64,000 nt of DNA from Anniella stebbinsi (GCA_029215795.1 JARDYH010000002.1:272250310-272314309); one strand, 5' to 3'; positions 1-10,753 are shown, counted from the first letter of the stretch. Translations and numbers: made by a program. Notes: a model not told the origin generated them from the sequence alone.

Positions 1-753
1 GCTTTTGGCTTGTGCTCAGTCTTTTGAGCAGGTTACTTCTATTGCGATTAGTCACATCTCCCATAGCAACCATTTTGTGGTAGTGACTGGGATAGTTTCT
101 CAAATTGCCAAACAGTGCCTTTAGGTCCAAAAACGGTTGCTGATCCCTGATTGCACACAGCCTTGTTCCCCCTCCCAATCTCATTCGTTGTTTGAGAGCA
201 AGAGCAGTGATGCCATCTGCTGAAGTGCCCGAATAATTTACAGACCCTCCTTGCCTTGGTAAGTGAATTCAGTGATAATGAGGCTTTCATATATTAGTGA
301 CAGATAAGCACTGAGGATGTCAGAGAATGAGGAAAAGAATTAAACAGAGGTTGGATACTTCTTCCCTTTTCTTTGATGGGTTCCTACTTCGTTCTAGAAC
401 AGGGACTTTACGGGAAACCTCTCAGGGGCAGGGGCATGGCAATAGTGGTCCTAACCAGAGCCCAACGTTCACCCACATCATGGTGCACTAGACTGGGAGT
501 TTTAAACCTCCCTGCCCAGCACATCTTGAAGAAGGCAGAGTGGGTGTGGGAAGTGGCATGACCTGGGAGACAAACCTGATTGGGGAACTTCATGGGGCCC
601 ATGAGCCAGAGGTCTCCCATCCCTGTTCTAGCAGGTTATATTTCTTTTCAAGATTGTTTTCATTCCTAATTAGAAGCTAAAGGTTGCCTTTCAGTGGACT
701 GAAGATCTTATCTTCAAGCTCAATGTATTTTACAAGTTGAACATATGAGGTTA
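1..753. other. Non-coding stretch, nothing recognised
   Basis: No open frame with recognisable protein features, no RNA gene and no repeat that I can name. Base composition is ordinary for AT-rich vertebrate intergenic DNA. Confidence 0.5.
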
Positions 754-808
754 AAAGTAAGCACCCCTGAGTTCAACGGAACTTTCTCCCAAGTAACTAT
801 GTGTGGGT
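754..808. repeat. Fragment of a palindromic 'gcaatcctatg' repeat
   Basis: Carries the core words of a short palindromic interspersed repeat seen repeatedly in this window (better copies at 22586-22672, 37070-37182 and 49374-49475): a 'taagt/gcacc' motif, then 'gagttcaa', then 'caagtaa'. The family typically reads as a pair of inverted halves around 'ttgaactcaatggg'. Only the centre is recognisable here. Class unknown; probably an old MITE. Confidence 0.4.
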
Positions 809-1046
809 TTGCGGTCATGCTGATCCTAATAAATTAGGAATTATGCTGTGTACCGCTGCTCTTTGTTATGATGAGCAACTGCAATTCAAACTTTTACCAC
901 TACCAATTTATATTTTCAATTAGGGCAGCATGACCTTGACTGTAACCAAGAGAAGGAATGTCTTCCATGTCAATGCCACAGTTTTTTTTTAAAAAAATGG
1001 GATTCTGAAATGGAACTTCTGCTACATTGCTAACATAGATAGCCCA

Positions 1047-1312
1047 TAGGGCTGTGCACAGCCCCTCCCGATTTACTTCAGAGGTTGATTTGGAGCTTCC
1101 AAATTGACCCCAATTTGAGTTGGGGCACCTCGATACCATATTTGCCCACTTCAGATTTGTTTCCTAATCTGAAGTAGGTTGGCTGTTGGGGTTTCCTGAT
1201 TGTGAGGCCAACAGGGAGTCCATAGGACTCCCCTCCCCTCCCCTCGCCCCCTCCCCTCCTGCTCATCTCCTGCATGAAGGCTTCAGGGAAGGCAGGGGGC
1301 TGCAGCTGGCCA
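1047..1312 (+). mobile_element. hAT-like element, left-end fragment
   Basis: Starts with a hAT-type terminus (tagggctgtgcac). It shares its sub-terminal sequence with the better preserved element at 43029-43506: both have a 'cagagcttc/gagcttcc' block, a 'gaagcaggt/gaagtaggt' block and a 'gaggcc...ggggagtcca' block in the same order. No right terminus is visible; an L2 fragment follows directly at about 1313. Class assignment rests on the terminus and on the relative with a recognisable target duplication. Confidence 0.5.
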
Positions 1313-1500
1313 TCATGCCTGTGATGATGGTTGGACCGAGAGAAGGGCCTCCCCTGAAGATCTGAGAGGACGGGCAGGCTTGTAAGGGAGAATACGGTCT
1401 TTCAGATAATCTGGACCTGAGCTGTATAGGGTTTTATAAGTCATAAACAGCACTTTGAAATGTGCCCAGAAACAGACTGGAACCAACAACTGATGTTTGC
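1313..1500 (-). pseudogene. L2-clade LINE ORF2 C-terminal fragment
   Basis: The minus-strand translation contains the conserved block found at the C-terminal end of L2-clade ORF2 proteins (FKVLFMTYKTLYSSGPDYL, then KDRILPYKPARPLRSSGEALL). It lines up with the better copies at 13096-13570 and 51401-51688 (TFKALHGLGPGYL; TFKTLNGLGPGYL). No reverse-transcriptase core is present. It is a 5'-truncated, decayed piece followed by a TG microsatellite. Confidence 0.7.
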
Positions 1501-1529
1501 TTTCTGGTATCTGGGCAGAGCATTCCAAT

Positions 1530-1563
1530 TTGTGTGTGTGTGTGTGTGTGTGTGTCTGTGTCT
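1530..1563. repeat. (TG)n microsatellite
   Basis: About 12 uninterrupted TG units followed by interrupted units. Simple sequence repeat. Confidence 0.95.
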
Positions 1564-1713
1564 GTGAAAAGATCTGAGAGAGAGGAACCACCTTGTGCTG
1601 GCAGTGTGAAAGAGAGGAGCAGTGTTTATTGATATATTTTTCTTCTCTTTTAATTTTTTTTCATTATTTCCCACAGATGACTACAGATGATTGCTTGCCT
1701 ATCATACCTGCCC

Positions 1714-1845
1714 AGGGCCAGATCTACACGAAGCAGGATATGACATGTTGAAAATGGTTTGAAAACTGTACATGGAGTGTGTCCTGGGCCCCAACAGTTG
1801 TCACTACTCTTGTAAACCATTTAAAGCAGTAGTGTAGATCCTGCC
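1714..1845. mobile_element. Short palindromic MITE, 'gatctacac' family
   Basis: Begins 'agggccagatctacac' and ends 'gtgtagatcctgcc', so the two ends are inverted repeats. The same sequence pattern recurs at 22057-22150 and 35938-36091, with a central 'acaactgt/gacaactgt' block. A non-autonomous DNA transposon is the simplest reading. I cannot see a clear target duplication. Confidence 0.6.
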
Positions 1846-2049
1846 ACAATCTCTGTTCATTTGTCTTCATCCCATTGACAATGTACCACATGAAGATTTC
1901 TTTGCACCTTGACCTCTATGTACAAAGAGGCTTTTGAGTCCTCCCTTTTTACCGCCTCTCAAAGCTGCTCCTGAGAGTTGGGAGACTCCTCCCATAGGGT
2001 GGTATGTGTGGAGCTACATCAGGAAGGGAAAATTGGCTGCCTCCCTGTG

Positions 2050-2330
2050 AGCATGCGGAAAGGACCTTTTTGGTAATGGCACCCCAGTTATGGAACAACC
2101 TTCCCAGAGAGGTTCACGTAGCACAATCCCTGTGGTCTTTTTGGCCTCAGGTGAAGACCTTTCCGTTTGCCCAGGCCTTTTAAATAACTGGTGTAATATG
2201 AGCCTCTCATTTCTAAAATCTGCATGCTTAATTTTGGGCTGCTGTGGGTTTTGTTTTGCTGTCATATTTTATCTAGCTTTGGTTTATGTTTTATGTTCTG
2301 TCTTGTATTGTAAATATTGTAAATAAATAT
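2050..2330 (+). mobile_element. L2-like LINE 3' end
   Basis: The plus strand encodes a decayed version of the last ORF2 residues ('..MAPQLWNNLPREVH..'-like: atggcaccccagttatggaa), then a T-rich 3' UTR ending in an A-rich tail (gtaaataaatat). The order matches the 3' end of the large LINE at 51.2-54.7 kb. 5'-truncated, as most LINE copies are. No target duplication was identified. Confidence 0.65.
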
Positions 2331-2969
2331 AAGGCTGTTGTGCAAGCACAGAGACCTTTTTGAATCCAGTCCAAAGTTCATTACTACACAGGCCTCAGAC
2401 AGTGATGTCATTCCATTCCATCACTGAAATGGAAAAATAAGTAAGATCAAAGCATCTTTCTACCACATTTGCTGTTATGACAGAGGCAGGCACATAATGA
2501 AATGCTTTAAACTGTGATCCCATCAGACTTCTGCCAGTTGTTTGTAACTACGTTCCCTGAAAATTTGTCCGTTGCAAGTTTTTTAAATACAATAATTTTT
2601 TTAAAGATAAGAACAAAAAGCTGTAAGCCACTTTTAAAGGAATAAAGGAATAAAAGGGATAGAAACAGCATCTGGTGTGAACTGCTTTCAAAACAAAACA
2701 TTATTAACAAAATGCCCCCGCCTTCACATAACTTCAATGATAAAATTTGTTCATTGCTTCAGGAATGCAGAGTTCCCAAGAGAGGGTAGTTTATAAAATC
2801 AGGGTTACAAATAATCTGCCAAACTTGATTAAAATAACAAAAGGAAGTAGCAAAAGCTTGAGGCTTTTTCTAAGAAGGTCAGAGAATTTTTAAAATGATC
2901 TCTATTATTATGGTCCAATACATAAATAACTGAGCTAGTTTGATATTAAAAACCACCGATTTTTAAAAA
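2331..2969. other. Non-coding stretch
   Basis: AT-rich, no gene and no repeat family recognised. Confidence 0.45.
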
Positions 2970-3092
2970 TGTTTTTAATGTTCAGTGTTTTTAATTTTTG
3001 TAAACTGCCCAGAGAGCTTCAGCTATGGGGCTGTATAAATGGAATAAAATAAATAAATAAAATAAATAAATAAATAATAAAGTAAATAAATA
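2970..3092 (+). mobile_element. L2 LINE 3' tail
   Basis: Contains 'aaactgcccagagagcttc' and 'gctatggggctgtataaa', then an AAATA repeat tail. This is the same 3' terminal sequence that ends the large LINE (its complement, 'gccgaaactctctgggcag', at 51211-51230) and the fragment at 47645-47760. Only the last 120 bp are present. Confidence 0.75.
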
Positions 3093-3404
3093 ATTTTTTT
3101 GGGGGAAAGAGGAAGTTGGTAGCAAAACAACGAACAAGTAAAGTTGGGAGGATTCTTCTTTTACTCCTCTCATAGAATTCAATCATCTAATAGAGGGATC
3201 ACCTTCAAACTACAAACTATCTTGAGGCATTAGGGAAACGCTGTTGATACAAAATTTGGTTAAACTGGAAACGTTTAAATGATGAAGAATTCCATCATCA
3301 CTATAAAAAAAGAAAGCAAAAGCAAAAGCTAATTTCTTTCTACTTTTCTCCTCCTCCTTCCCTCTTTCCTGATTTATTTATTTATGTAATTATTCAAGGT
3401 ATTC

Positions 3405-4221
3405 AAGAACGTAAGCAGAGTGATGCTGGATCAGATCCAATGCCTATCTAGGCCAACGTTCTGTTTGCACACTGGCCAACATAGGGATGCTGGAGAAATA
3501 TGCTGCAAACTCAAATGGATTCCAAAAACTCCGACCTCTGGAGTCTGCAGTACACTGGCCAGACTCACCTCTTCATCTGCAAGAGTTCCTGGTGGGTGGC
3601 TCTCCAGCTTTTGAAAAGATGTGATAGACTAATGGCGGCCACCATTAGCCTATTGTGGGAAAATTACAGCTGTAAATGGCAGATTTTGTGCCATTTGTGG
3701 CCATAAAGCATTTACTTTTACATAAATACAGCTGAAACAACTGCAATTTACATAAAAGTAAGTCCTTTATGACCACAAATGGTCATTTATGGCAGTAATT
3801 TTCCTGCACTAGACTAATAGTGGCCACCATTAGTCTATCACATCTCTTAGAAAGCCAGAGAGCTGCTCCGCAAACTTCAGTGGACTCAGCAGTGTTCTGG
3901 AGAAATCCATGGGGCCACAAGTGGCCTCGATGTCCTCTCAGCAGATACCCTCCCTGAACTGGAGGTTGGGGGAGTTTGCCCATCCCTAAGCCAACCAGAT
4001 GCTTACAGAAAGGCCACAAGAAAACATGAGGGCAATAACTCCTTCTGTACTTGTTCCCCTGCAACTGGTATGCAGAGGCATGCTGCATTCAGTTCTGAAG
4101 CTAATACATAGCCATCATGGCTAGTAACTACTAGTCATTGATAGCCCTATCCTCCATACATTTATCTAATTCTCATTATTTCAAGTTGGTAGCAAATTCC
4201 ATAGTTTAACTATGTGCTGTA
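3405..4221 (+). repeat. Interspersed repeat split by a hAT insertion
   Basis: Two pieces (3405-3481 and 3989-4221) read as one continuous repeat when the insert at 3482-3988 is removed: the left piece ends '..cactggccaac' and the right piece resumes '..ccaaccagatgc'. The body has 'gctggatcagatcc', 'catagccatcatggctagta' and 'gatagccctatcctccat'. I recall this as a common squamate interspersed repeat, perhaps derived from a non-LTR retrotransposon, but cannot classify it from the sequence. Confidence 0.6.
3482..3988. mobile_element. Fold-back hAT-like element with imperfect 8-bp TSD
   Basis: Ends are tagggatg and catcccta. The flanks ggccaaca (3474-3481) and agccaacc (3989-3996) share gccaac and look like an 8-bp target duplication with decayed edge bases. 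The middle is a long inverted repeat: roughly 3598-3725 and 3735-3862 are arms of about 125 bp, both carrying 'gtgatagactaat', 'ggccaccattag' and 'catttgtggccata' in opposite orientation. No transposase frame. A related, more decayed element starts at about 27403. Confidence 0.7.
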
Positions 4222-4442
4222 AAATGGTGTGTGTATGTTATGTATGTTAGGGACAATGAGATAATTGGAAAATTCTTTCATGGGAGTTCCCACATCCCTG
4301 AGTATACCACATATATGTGCATGTTCAATGGCTTTCAGGGCTTCTGTCCCTGTTGTGGCTTTTCTTTGTGGAAAAACAATCATCACTGCCTCAGAGATGT
4401 AAAATGCAAGGAAGTATGGAAGGTCCCAGCGGTGCCATAGAG
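4222..4442. other. Non-coding stretch
   Basis: No gene or repeat recognised. Confidence 0.4.
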
Positions 4443-5042
4443 AAGGGGTAGATAATGAGGTGCTCATGGGCACCAATGGGCACATTCCTTGGTGCCAACC
4501 AATCAACTCGACTCCTCTCAATTTTTATTTTAAAATATTTGAATATTTTCCTATTGGCAGCTGGGATTGCTTCAAAGTGAAGTGGAAGCTTCTTGCTACT
4601 GCCATCTCAATTTCCCCTGAATGCCTCTGGGCAGGTTACTTGTTCTTAGCTATACCCACCCATGGCAGCCATTTTATGTTATGCATAGGGCAGATAGAAC
4701 CTCAGGCCCAGCTACTAAATCCAATCCTCCTGGAGCCACAATCCAATCCCCCAAGTTCCCCAGATGACCCCACACTCTTTCCCGGCCCCATCCCTTTCCC
4801 TTGACCACCAATCATTTGGTGGTTTCCCAGCTTCTCCACTGTCTTTCCCAATTCTAATAGGTTGAAGTGCCTCTCCTAAGGCTTACTTACTGGCAATAAG
4901 ATCTTGAATTCAACTAGGCTGGTATGTTGGGTATTTTGACCTCACCCCTTTGCCTCTGGCCCCACCCACAATGGGAATGCAGCCCCGAGAGCTTCTCCAA
5001 AATGGAATCTCTCCCTTGGGCTGAAAGAGGTTGAACACCCCT
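4443..5042. mobile_element. Probable hAT-like element, degenerate
   Basis: The left part has 'gaggtgctcatgggcacc', the right end is 'gttgaacacccctg', a hAT-style terminus. The inside shares a block with 45830-46030 in opposite orientation (here 'caatcatttggtggtttcc', there its complement around 'ccaccaaatgattcatgg'), so this is a repeated family. The left terminus is too decayed to pair confidently. No coding potential. Confidence 0.4.
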
Positions 5043-6497
5043 GGTCTAAAGGCAGCAAAATTGTTAATCCAGATCCATTTGAGCTTGGAAGCAGATGCAG
5101 CGTGGTCTGAATCCACTCCAAAATGAATCTGTAGGAAAGGATGTTGTGGGCACCCGACCGGGTCCAGGAGTCCTGCAGACTCCCTGTACCCCACCCCTCC
5201 AAACCCAACTCACTCAGCCATGGTATGTTTGCCAGCTCACTCTTTGAGCACCCCACAGCTCAGCAACCGCCCAGCAGCCGACCATCCTTATCTGGATTCT
5301 CCTCTTGTGTGCAAGAATGATGGTTCCTGAAATTGCATATTTCTAAAGTTGTGTAAACGGCAGCTGTAAAGGCTCCATTTACACAATATTAAAGCTATGA
5401 ATGCCCTACAGCTTTGTTAGGAACTCACTGGGGTGTAAAGAAGCTCACACAGCGCCTCAAGAGGGGGCGGGTGGCAACAGCGGCTTGGCAGTCACCTGAC
5501 AGAGCCTGGCACAGGTGAGTCCATCCATCCCTATCTGTAGGAGGCAGGCAACCCAAATCTGTGTTGAAATTCCAGGTCTTGTGTAATTTGCTGTGATTTC
5601 TAATTCACATTTCATCCTCAAGTTATTCATCTTGCAATTTATCCAGTACCAGAAGAATTAGACTGTGGCCTAACATGAAGCTACTGCTGCTCATGGGATA
5701 AAACCATTAATGTCTATTACACTTATATTCCTTTTTGTATTTCCACCTAGTTTTTCCTTAGTATCTGTGATCTGTTCTGAAACATGTACTATCTGCATCT
5801 AAGCTTGTATGGTAATGATTCACAAATGGTGGATTTGGGAACACCAATACATAGCACAAAATTATGAATAAGCCCCCGGGAATCTGACTACACGCTTTTG
5901 AGGCAGTGGAGTTCAATGGGTTAAGGCGGATTGATTTGTAGCTCAGAATTTCACATCTAGGCAAACGTACTTTTGACAAGTCCTTTGAGTAAAGTGTTAC
6001 TCTAAACCTTTGCCGTGCATTGCAAAGCCATCTTCTCTGAATGGGTCCCTACAACCCTCAAATCCTTGTATTTATTACACCTGTATAAGGTTGACAGGGT
6101 TACTTCCTAAGGGAATAAGCCATTTTTCCAGCACTGAATTCTATCAGACTTTATGAATGGAATCTAGCAGGATGCTATTTGATTCAGAGCCATGAACCTT
6201 GCTTGGTTGGAGGATGAAAAAAAAATGCTAAAGCCCAAGGCATACATAAAAGATATGCAGTGCAGACAACCCTTGCAAGCATTCCTAGCTTCTCTCTCAT
6301 AGATGCTTTAGTGATATGAGAGACACAACTAATGTAATTACCAGGTGTTGGAGCCTGCAGGATCAGAACTAGGGTTATTCAAGGCTGGAGATGGAGACTT
6401 TAGAGACAGATGTATAATCTGAAAGATTTTGTTGTAAGAATGTTGAATTTGGCTCACCTTCCTCTGATGAATATCCCAGGCCATGAGGGGACTAAAG
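5043..6497. other. Non-coding stretch
   Basis: No gene found. A part around 5340-5410 ('cggcagctgtaaaggc' and neighbouring 'tttacacaat') resembles the palindromic middle of the element at 3482-3988 and may be a remnant of it. The rest is not recognised. Confidence 0.4.
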
Positions 6498-6522
6498 GTG
6501 TGTGTGTGTGTGTGTGGGGGGG
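6498..6522. repeat. (GT)n and G-run
   Basis: Short GT microsatellite running into a G homopolymer. Confidence 0.85.
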
Positions 6523-6960
6523 AGAAACTGTTTGCTTTGTATTTTGATGCCAATGTACACAATTTTGCACTTTTGAAACAATACATGGACCAAAATTCAC
6601 TTAGTCCTCAAACTTTTCACTTTCCCAAATTTTTCAATGGGCTTCTCCCGACATTGCCTTGCATTACATTAGGGGCATTGCTTGCAATAACTGAATATTA
6701 GGTAAAATTGGATACAAAACCCATGCATTAGGAGATATGCACACAAATGTGTACAAACCTACATGCAAGTTTGTTTGTTTTTAGCATTGCGCCAAATTTT
6801 TCAACCTTTTAAAAATTATTATTATTCTTTTTTGGGGGGGGTGAGAGGGGTGAAAAGAAACTGCACCTGCAAGTTGTGGGAAGGGGTGAGAATTTCGAAG
6901 ATATTTCTCTGGGTGAAGGGCTTCATACTTCACTGTAAGGAGCTGGCTGAGGGGTTTGTA
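6523..6960. other. Non-coding stretch
   Basis: No gene. The block around 6880-6945 ('ctctgggtgaagggcttcat') is the inverted relative of sequence at about 8100-8140 ('gaagccctgcacccagag'), so part of it belongs to a dispersed repeat. Confidence 0.4.
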
Positions 6961-7168
6961 TAGGCTGACCATATGAAAAGGAGGACAGGGCTGCTATATC
7001 TTTTGTATCTGGTCACTCTACTATAGCTCCTGCAACTTTAACTGTTGTGATGAAGAGGAAATTTCACCAGGTGCTGAATGCATACAAATGACCCCTGCTG
7101 AAATTCCCCTTTCAATACAACTGTTAAAGCTATAGGAGCCCTGTCCTCCTTTTCATATGGTCAGCCTA
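6961..7168. mobile_element. hAT MITE, 'ctgaccatatg' family, copy 1, perfect 8-bp TSD
   Basis: Terminal inverted repeats are taggctgaccatatg and catatggtcagccta. The target duplication is ggtttgta at 6953-6960 and 7169-7176, perfect over 8 bp, which fits the hAT superfamily. The interior has inverted blocks 'aaggaggacagggct' and 'agccctgtcctcctt' and 'gaaatttcaccaggtgc'. At 208 bp it has no room for transposase, so it depends on another element's enzyme. Sister copies lie at 7580-7899 and 8959-9278. Confidence 0.85.
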
Positions 7169-7344
7169 GGTTTGTATGTGCCCTTTCTTTTAGCATTTTT
7201 TCTCCGTTCTGTCCGAACAGCATCTTTGGCTGCTTGAGCTTCTTGAAAAGCCCCCTGGAGGACTTAGTCAGGACTCTCTCCCTTGGGGTTTTTCAGTGCG
7301 GTTGCCTGCTCAGTACCTGCTTTGTTGCTATTAAAAGTCCTTTT

Positions 7345-7381
7345 AGCGGCGGCGGCGGCAGCAGCAGCAGCAGCAGCAGCA
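7345..7381. repeat. GGC/AGC triplet repeat
   Basis: About five GGC units followed by about seven AGC units. The frame would read polyGly-polySer, but no surrounding gene supports coding. Confidence 0.85.
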
Positions 7382-7454
7382 CTAACACTAACATCTCCCT
7401 CAGTTTTCAAGCCTGAGCAGGCAGCAGCACTGGAAAGCCCCAAGGGAGGGAGGC

Positions 7455-7571
7455 CTGGCTAAGGCCATTTCTGCACCAGGCTGTTTGTCTGGGATGGCCC
7501 CCTGCTGGTCCCTGTGTACCAATGATGTGTATTAGGTACTTCTGGGATCACCCTCCCTCCCTCCCTCCCTC
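7455..7571. repeat. Unclassified 'ggccatttctgcacc' repeat, copy 1
   Basis: Reads 'aaggccatttctgcacc', 'gtttgtctgggatggcc', 'gtgtattaggtacttctgg', then (CCCT)n. The same order recurs at 17055-17225, and parts of it at 7905-8090 and 17668-17750. It may be an end of a larger DNA transposon whose terminus is the 'ggccctttctacacc' sequence seen at 34468. Confidence 0.5.
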
Positions 7572-7579
7572 CCTCCATC

Positions 7580-7899
7580 TAGGCTGACCATATGGAAAGG
7601 AGGACAGGGCTCATGCAACTTTAACAGTTGTAGAGAAAAGGGAATTTCAGCCAGTGTCATTTGTATGCAATTAGTTCCTGGTGAAATTCCCTCTTCATCA
7701 CAACAGCTAAAGTTGCAGGCACTATACTAGAGTGACCATATACAAAAGAAGGCAGGACCCCTGCAACTTTAACTGTTGTGATGAAGAGGGAATTTCACCA
7801 GGAACTAATTGCATACAAATGACACTGGTTGAAATTCCCTTTTCTCTACAACTGTTAAAGTTACATGAGCCCTGTCCTCCTTTTCATATGGTCAGCCTA
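7580..7899. mobile_element. hAT MITE, 'ctgaccatatg' family, copy 2, perfect 8-bp TSD
   Basis: TIRs are taggctgaccatatgg and atatggtcagccta; TSD is cctccatc at 7572-7579 and 7900-7907, perfect. It inserted into the CCCT-rich part of another repeat. The interior contains two inverted half-units ('ggaatttcagccag', 'gaaattccctcttcatcac' and their complements) around 'agtgaccatatacaaaag', so it is a palindrome of palindromes. Confidence 0.85.
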
Positions 7900-7904
7900 C
7901 CTCC

Positions 7905-8055
7905 ATCCCTGTGCACCAATGGTGTGTATTAGGTACTTCTGGAATTGCCCTCCCTCCCTGTGTGCCAATGGTGTGTATTAGGTACTTCCGGGATTGCCCT
8001 CCGTCCCTGCCTGTGTGCCAATGGTGTGTATTAGGTACTTCCAGGATCACCCTCC
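7905..8055. repeat. Three tandem copies of a ~50-bp unit
   Basis: The phrase 'ccaatggtgtgtattagg' occurs at 7916, 7965 and 8018 (periods 49 and 53 bp), each followed by 'tacttc..g.at..ccctcc'. It is a local tandem expansion of part of the repeat at 7455-7571. Not a CRISPR array: units are contiguous without unique spacers. Confidence 0.8.
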
Positions 8056-8095
8056 CTCCCTCTACACCCCTATGGTGTATAAAGGGTCTGTGTCT

Positions 8096-8347
8096 CTTTA
8101 CAGTCAGGTAAGCACTGAAGCCCTGCACCCAGAGAAAATTCTCCAAATGAAATTTCTCAACGTCCCAACGAAAGAGGCTGAAAAACAACTGCCTGTTATG
8201 CAGGGAAATGAAGAGGTTGCAAAAGGGCAGGTGGGGCTTTGGCACAGCAGGGTTTTTTTTTTTTAAAAAAATTCTCATTATTTGGAATGAGCTAAACTTA
8301 AGAAGAAAATAATGAGAAACCAAAACAGATAGAATTGTCCATCCCTA
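8096..8347. mobile_element. hAT-like right-end fragment
   Basis: Ends 'gaattgtccatccctag', which is the complement of the left terminus of the element at 25766 (tagggatggacaaatg). The left boundary is unclear. The stretch includes a T-run and no coding features. Confidence 0.35.
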
Positions 8348-8957
8348 GTACGAACTGTCTCACCCACCACAGCAGGCCGATCTTCAGTCTTTTGTAGGTT
8401 TTCTGCCTTTTAATGGCTCCCCAAATCATCTCCTCCAAGCGGTGATACAGGGTTACCTTTAAACTGATTAATACCCTGCAGTCCCACAGCCCTGAGCAGT
8501 AACCCTGGGGAATTGCCAATCACTGTAAAGGTACCTCAGGGTGCTGAAGCACCTAACGTCAAACCTGCCTGTTAATTTCCCACACATCCCTGCCAAACAT
8601 GACCAAATCCACCTAATCAGCAGGTATAGCTGCACCGCTTTCTACTCCTCACTCTGATTTACGCTACAGAATTTTGCCACCACCATTTGCTGTGGTGGTG
8701 GCAAAAAGTGGCGATTTTGCCACTGCCGTGCCATTGATTTTTTTTGTGGCAAATTTGGTAGCGTGGCAGTGTGTGGGGGGGGGGGGGGGCGGGGGAAGGA
8801 TGTGGACATCTGTGGGGTCCAGACCCTAGAGGTCGCCCATCCCCTGGGGAGAGGTCTTGGTTAGATGGTCACCATCCCAACCAAAGTGTCCAATATCTCA
8901 TGTGAAAGGAGATATGTGTAGCAAGGGTTCACTTGCCACACATCCATGAACCTAAAC
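8348..8957. other. Non-coding stretch with a G homopolymer
   Basis: No gene. A run of about 15 G at 8776-8790 is broken by one C. A small palindrome at 8678-8702 pairs 'gccaccacc' with 'ggtggtggc'. Confidence 0.45.
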
Positions 8958-8958
8958 T

Positions 8959-9278
8959 ACGGTGACCAGTGGGAAAGGAGGACAGGGCTCCTGTATCTTT
9001 AAAAGTTGTTTTGAAAGGGGAATTTTTAGGAGGTGTTATTTGTATGCATGCAGCACCTGGTGAAATTCCCTCTTCATCACAACAGTGAAAGCTGTAAGGA
9101 CACTGGCCTCTTGACCAGGTACAAAAAAGGTCAGGACTCCTGCAGTTTTAACTGTTGTGATAAAGAGGGAATTTCACCAGGTGCAGCATGCATAGAAATG
9201 ACACCTGCTGAAATTCCCTTTTCAATACAACTGTTAAAGACACAGGAGCCCTGTCCTGCTTTCCATATGGTCACCCTA
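8959..9278. mobile_element. hAT MITE, 'ctgaccatatg' family, copy 3
   Basis: Same inner structure as copy 2. The right end is 'catatggtcaccctа' in the usual form of the family (catatggtcaccc then ta); the left end is decayed (acggtgaccagtgg). The flanks are cctaaact at 8951-8958 and 9279-9286. Depending on whether the first t belongs to the duplication or to the terminus, the boundary shifts by one base. Confidence 0.75.
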
Positions 9279-9286
9279 CCTAAACT

Positions 9287-10311
9287 GGATCTACTTCTCT
9301 TAGGATTAGAGGCAAGCTTTGATCTCTGCAGGCGCCATGACTGCATTGCTTTTCAAGCTTCAGTCTCTTTCAAAACAGCCACAGAAAAGCATACCTCATA
9401 ATAAATAGAAGCGACCTGGCTGCTGCTGTATCTACATTTGTGTTTTAAAAGTTCCACAGGTGGCATACATTTTTCAGAGTAGGTGAGCTGCAGCTCTTCA
9501 TCGGGGGATCAAAGAGAGATGCAACCAATACCCCTTAAAAGAAATCCATGGGCACAAAAACATAAAAAGTTCCACATTACAAGATTATAAATGAAGCAAA
9601 GAAAAGAAGCCTTTGAAAATCAAAGTGGAACTGTCTTCATGTCATCACATTAAAGAACCTGCACACTTTCCTCTTGGATTTTTTTTTTTTTATCACTGCT
9701 GAGCAACATCACACAGACAAAGTTTACTGATTTTCAAATATGGTTTGAAGTTCTGCCACGGAAGATCAGTATTGCATTCAGAGACTAGCCCGGCCTTGCT
9801 GGCTGGTCCAGAGGCGATGGAAATGTTCTCTGCTGGCTACATCCCTAGACGCCAGAGAGGGTATTCAGGGGCAGTGTGCTCTTTGGGACTTTGTGGGACA
9901 GTGCTCTACAAAGCATCTTTGAATACCAATATACAAGATGCTGCTATAAGAAGGAAAGCAAGAAGGGACTGTATTGGTGCACAAATATAGGTGTTTGTTG
10001 AAGGGGGAGAGGTTTGGTCATGATTATCAAAAGCAGTAGATAAAGAACATCATTGATTGCTGATGAGCCAAATGGGAAACAGAGTTGTTCAGAGGCCTAA
10101 CAAGCATTTCATATGTTGATTTAACATCTACTGGCTTGGCTTGGAAATTACTCCATTTCTTTCATGCAAAGCAGCTTGCAAAGCATCACTTAGGTACCTC
10201 ATGGTCTGGGTTCAGGGTCTGCCTTCTGCCTGAGAATCAACCTTCTGAAACATTTAAGTCTTCAGATGAGGCCCTGCTTCAGATATCTTGGACCTATCAC
10301 ATTGACTAGAG
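9287..10311. other. Non-coding stretch
   Basis: No gene or repeat family that I can name. Short open frames (for example 9745-9990) show no protein motif. Confidence 0.4.
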
Positions 10312-10690
10312 CAAGGGTAGGCAAGTTGTAGCACTCCAGATGTTTTGGTTAAGAAATGGCTTTTTATCGAAAGCCTTTGATAGCTAAATTCATCAAGGCT
10401 GCACATAGCTTGAACTGTTTTAATTGGTTTTACTGTTTTTAAATTCTTTATTGGGTTTTGCTTATTAGTGGTTTGATTTGTTGTTAGCTGTGTATATGTA
10501 TTGTATTATATTGTTGTATAATTTTATCTGTACTCAGCCCTGAGATCCTTGTGATATAGGACAGGATACAAATGTTCTAATAAATAAATAAATAAATAAA
10601 TAGTAAAATAAAACTCCCATGATCCATTGCCATTGGTGATGCTGACTAGTGCTGATGGGAATGATAGAGGGCCCATGTTGCCCACCCTTG
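10312..10690. mobile_element. hAT-like MITE split by an L2 insertion
   Basis: Left end is caagggtaggcaag and right end is gttgcccacccttg. The usual body of this family is a palindrome around 'ctcccatgatcc' and 'ccattggtgatgctg', visible at 10613-10665. The left arm stops at about 10345 and an L2 3' end fills 10346-10610. The same family is seen intact at 12179-12313. Confidence 0.65.
10346..10610 (+). mobile_element. L2-like LINE 3' end
   Basis: T-rich 3' UTR, then 'tactcagccctgagatcc', 'gatataggacaggataca', and an (AAAT)n tail at 10578-10601. It is inserted in the same orientation as the window and interrupts the MITE at 10312-10690. Confidence 0.65.
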
Positions 10691-10753
10691 AACTGATTCC
10701 AGCAAGATATAACTAGGTTCCATGCCACCTAGTGACAACTAAACTATAGATTG

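Noticed and set aside
7345..7416. Poly-Gly/poly-Ser coding exon
   Set aside because: The only support is a triplet repeat; there is no splice context or flanking conserved coding sequence.
7905..8055. Evenly spaced repeats considered as a CRISPR array
   Set aside because: The genome is eukaryotic, and the repeats are contiguous ~50-bp units without distinct spacers.
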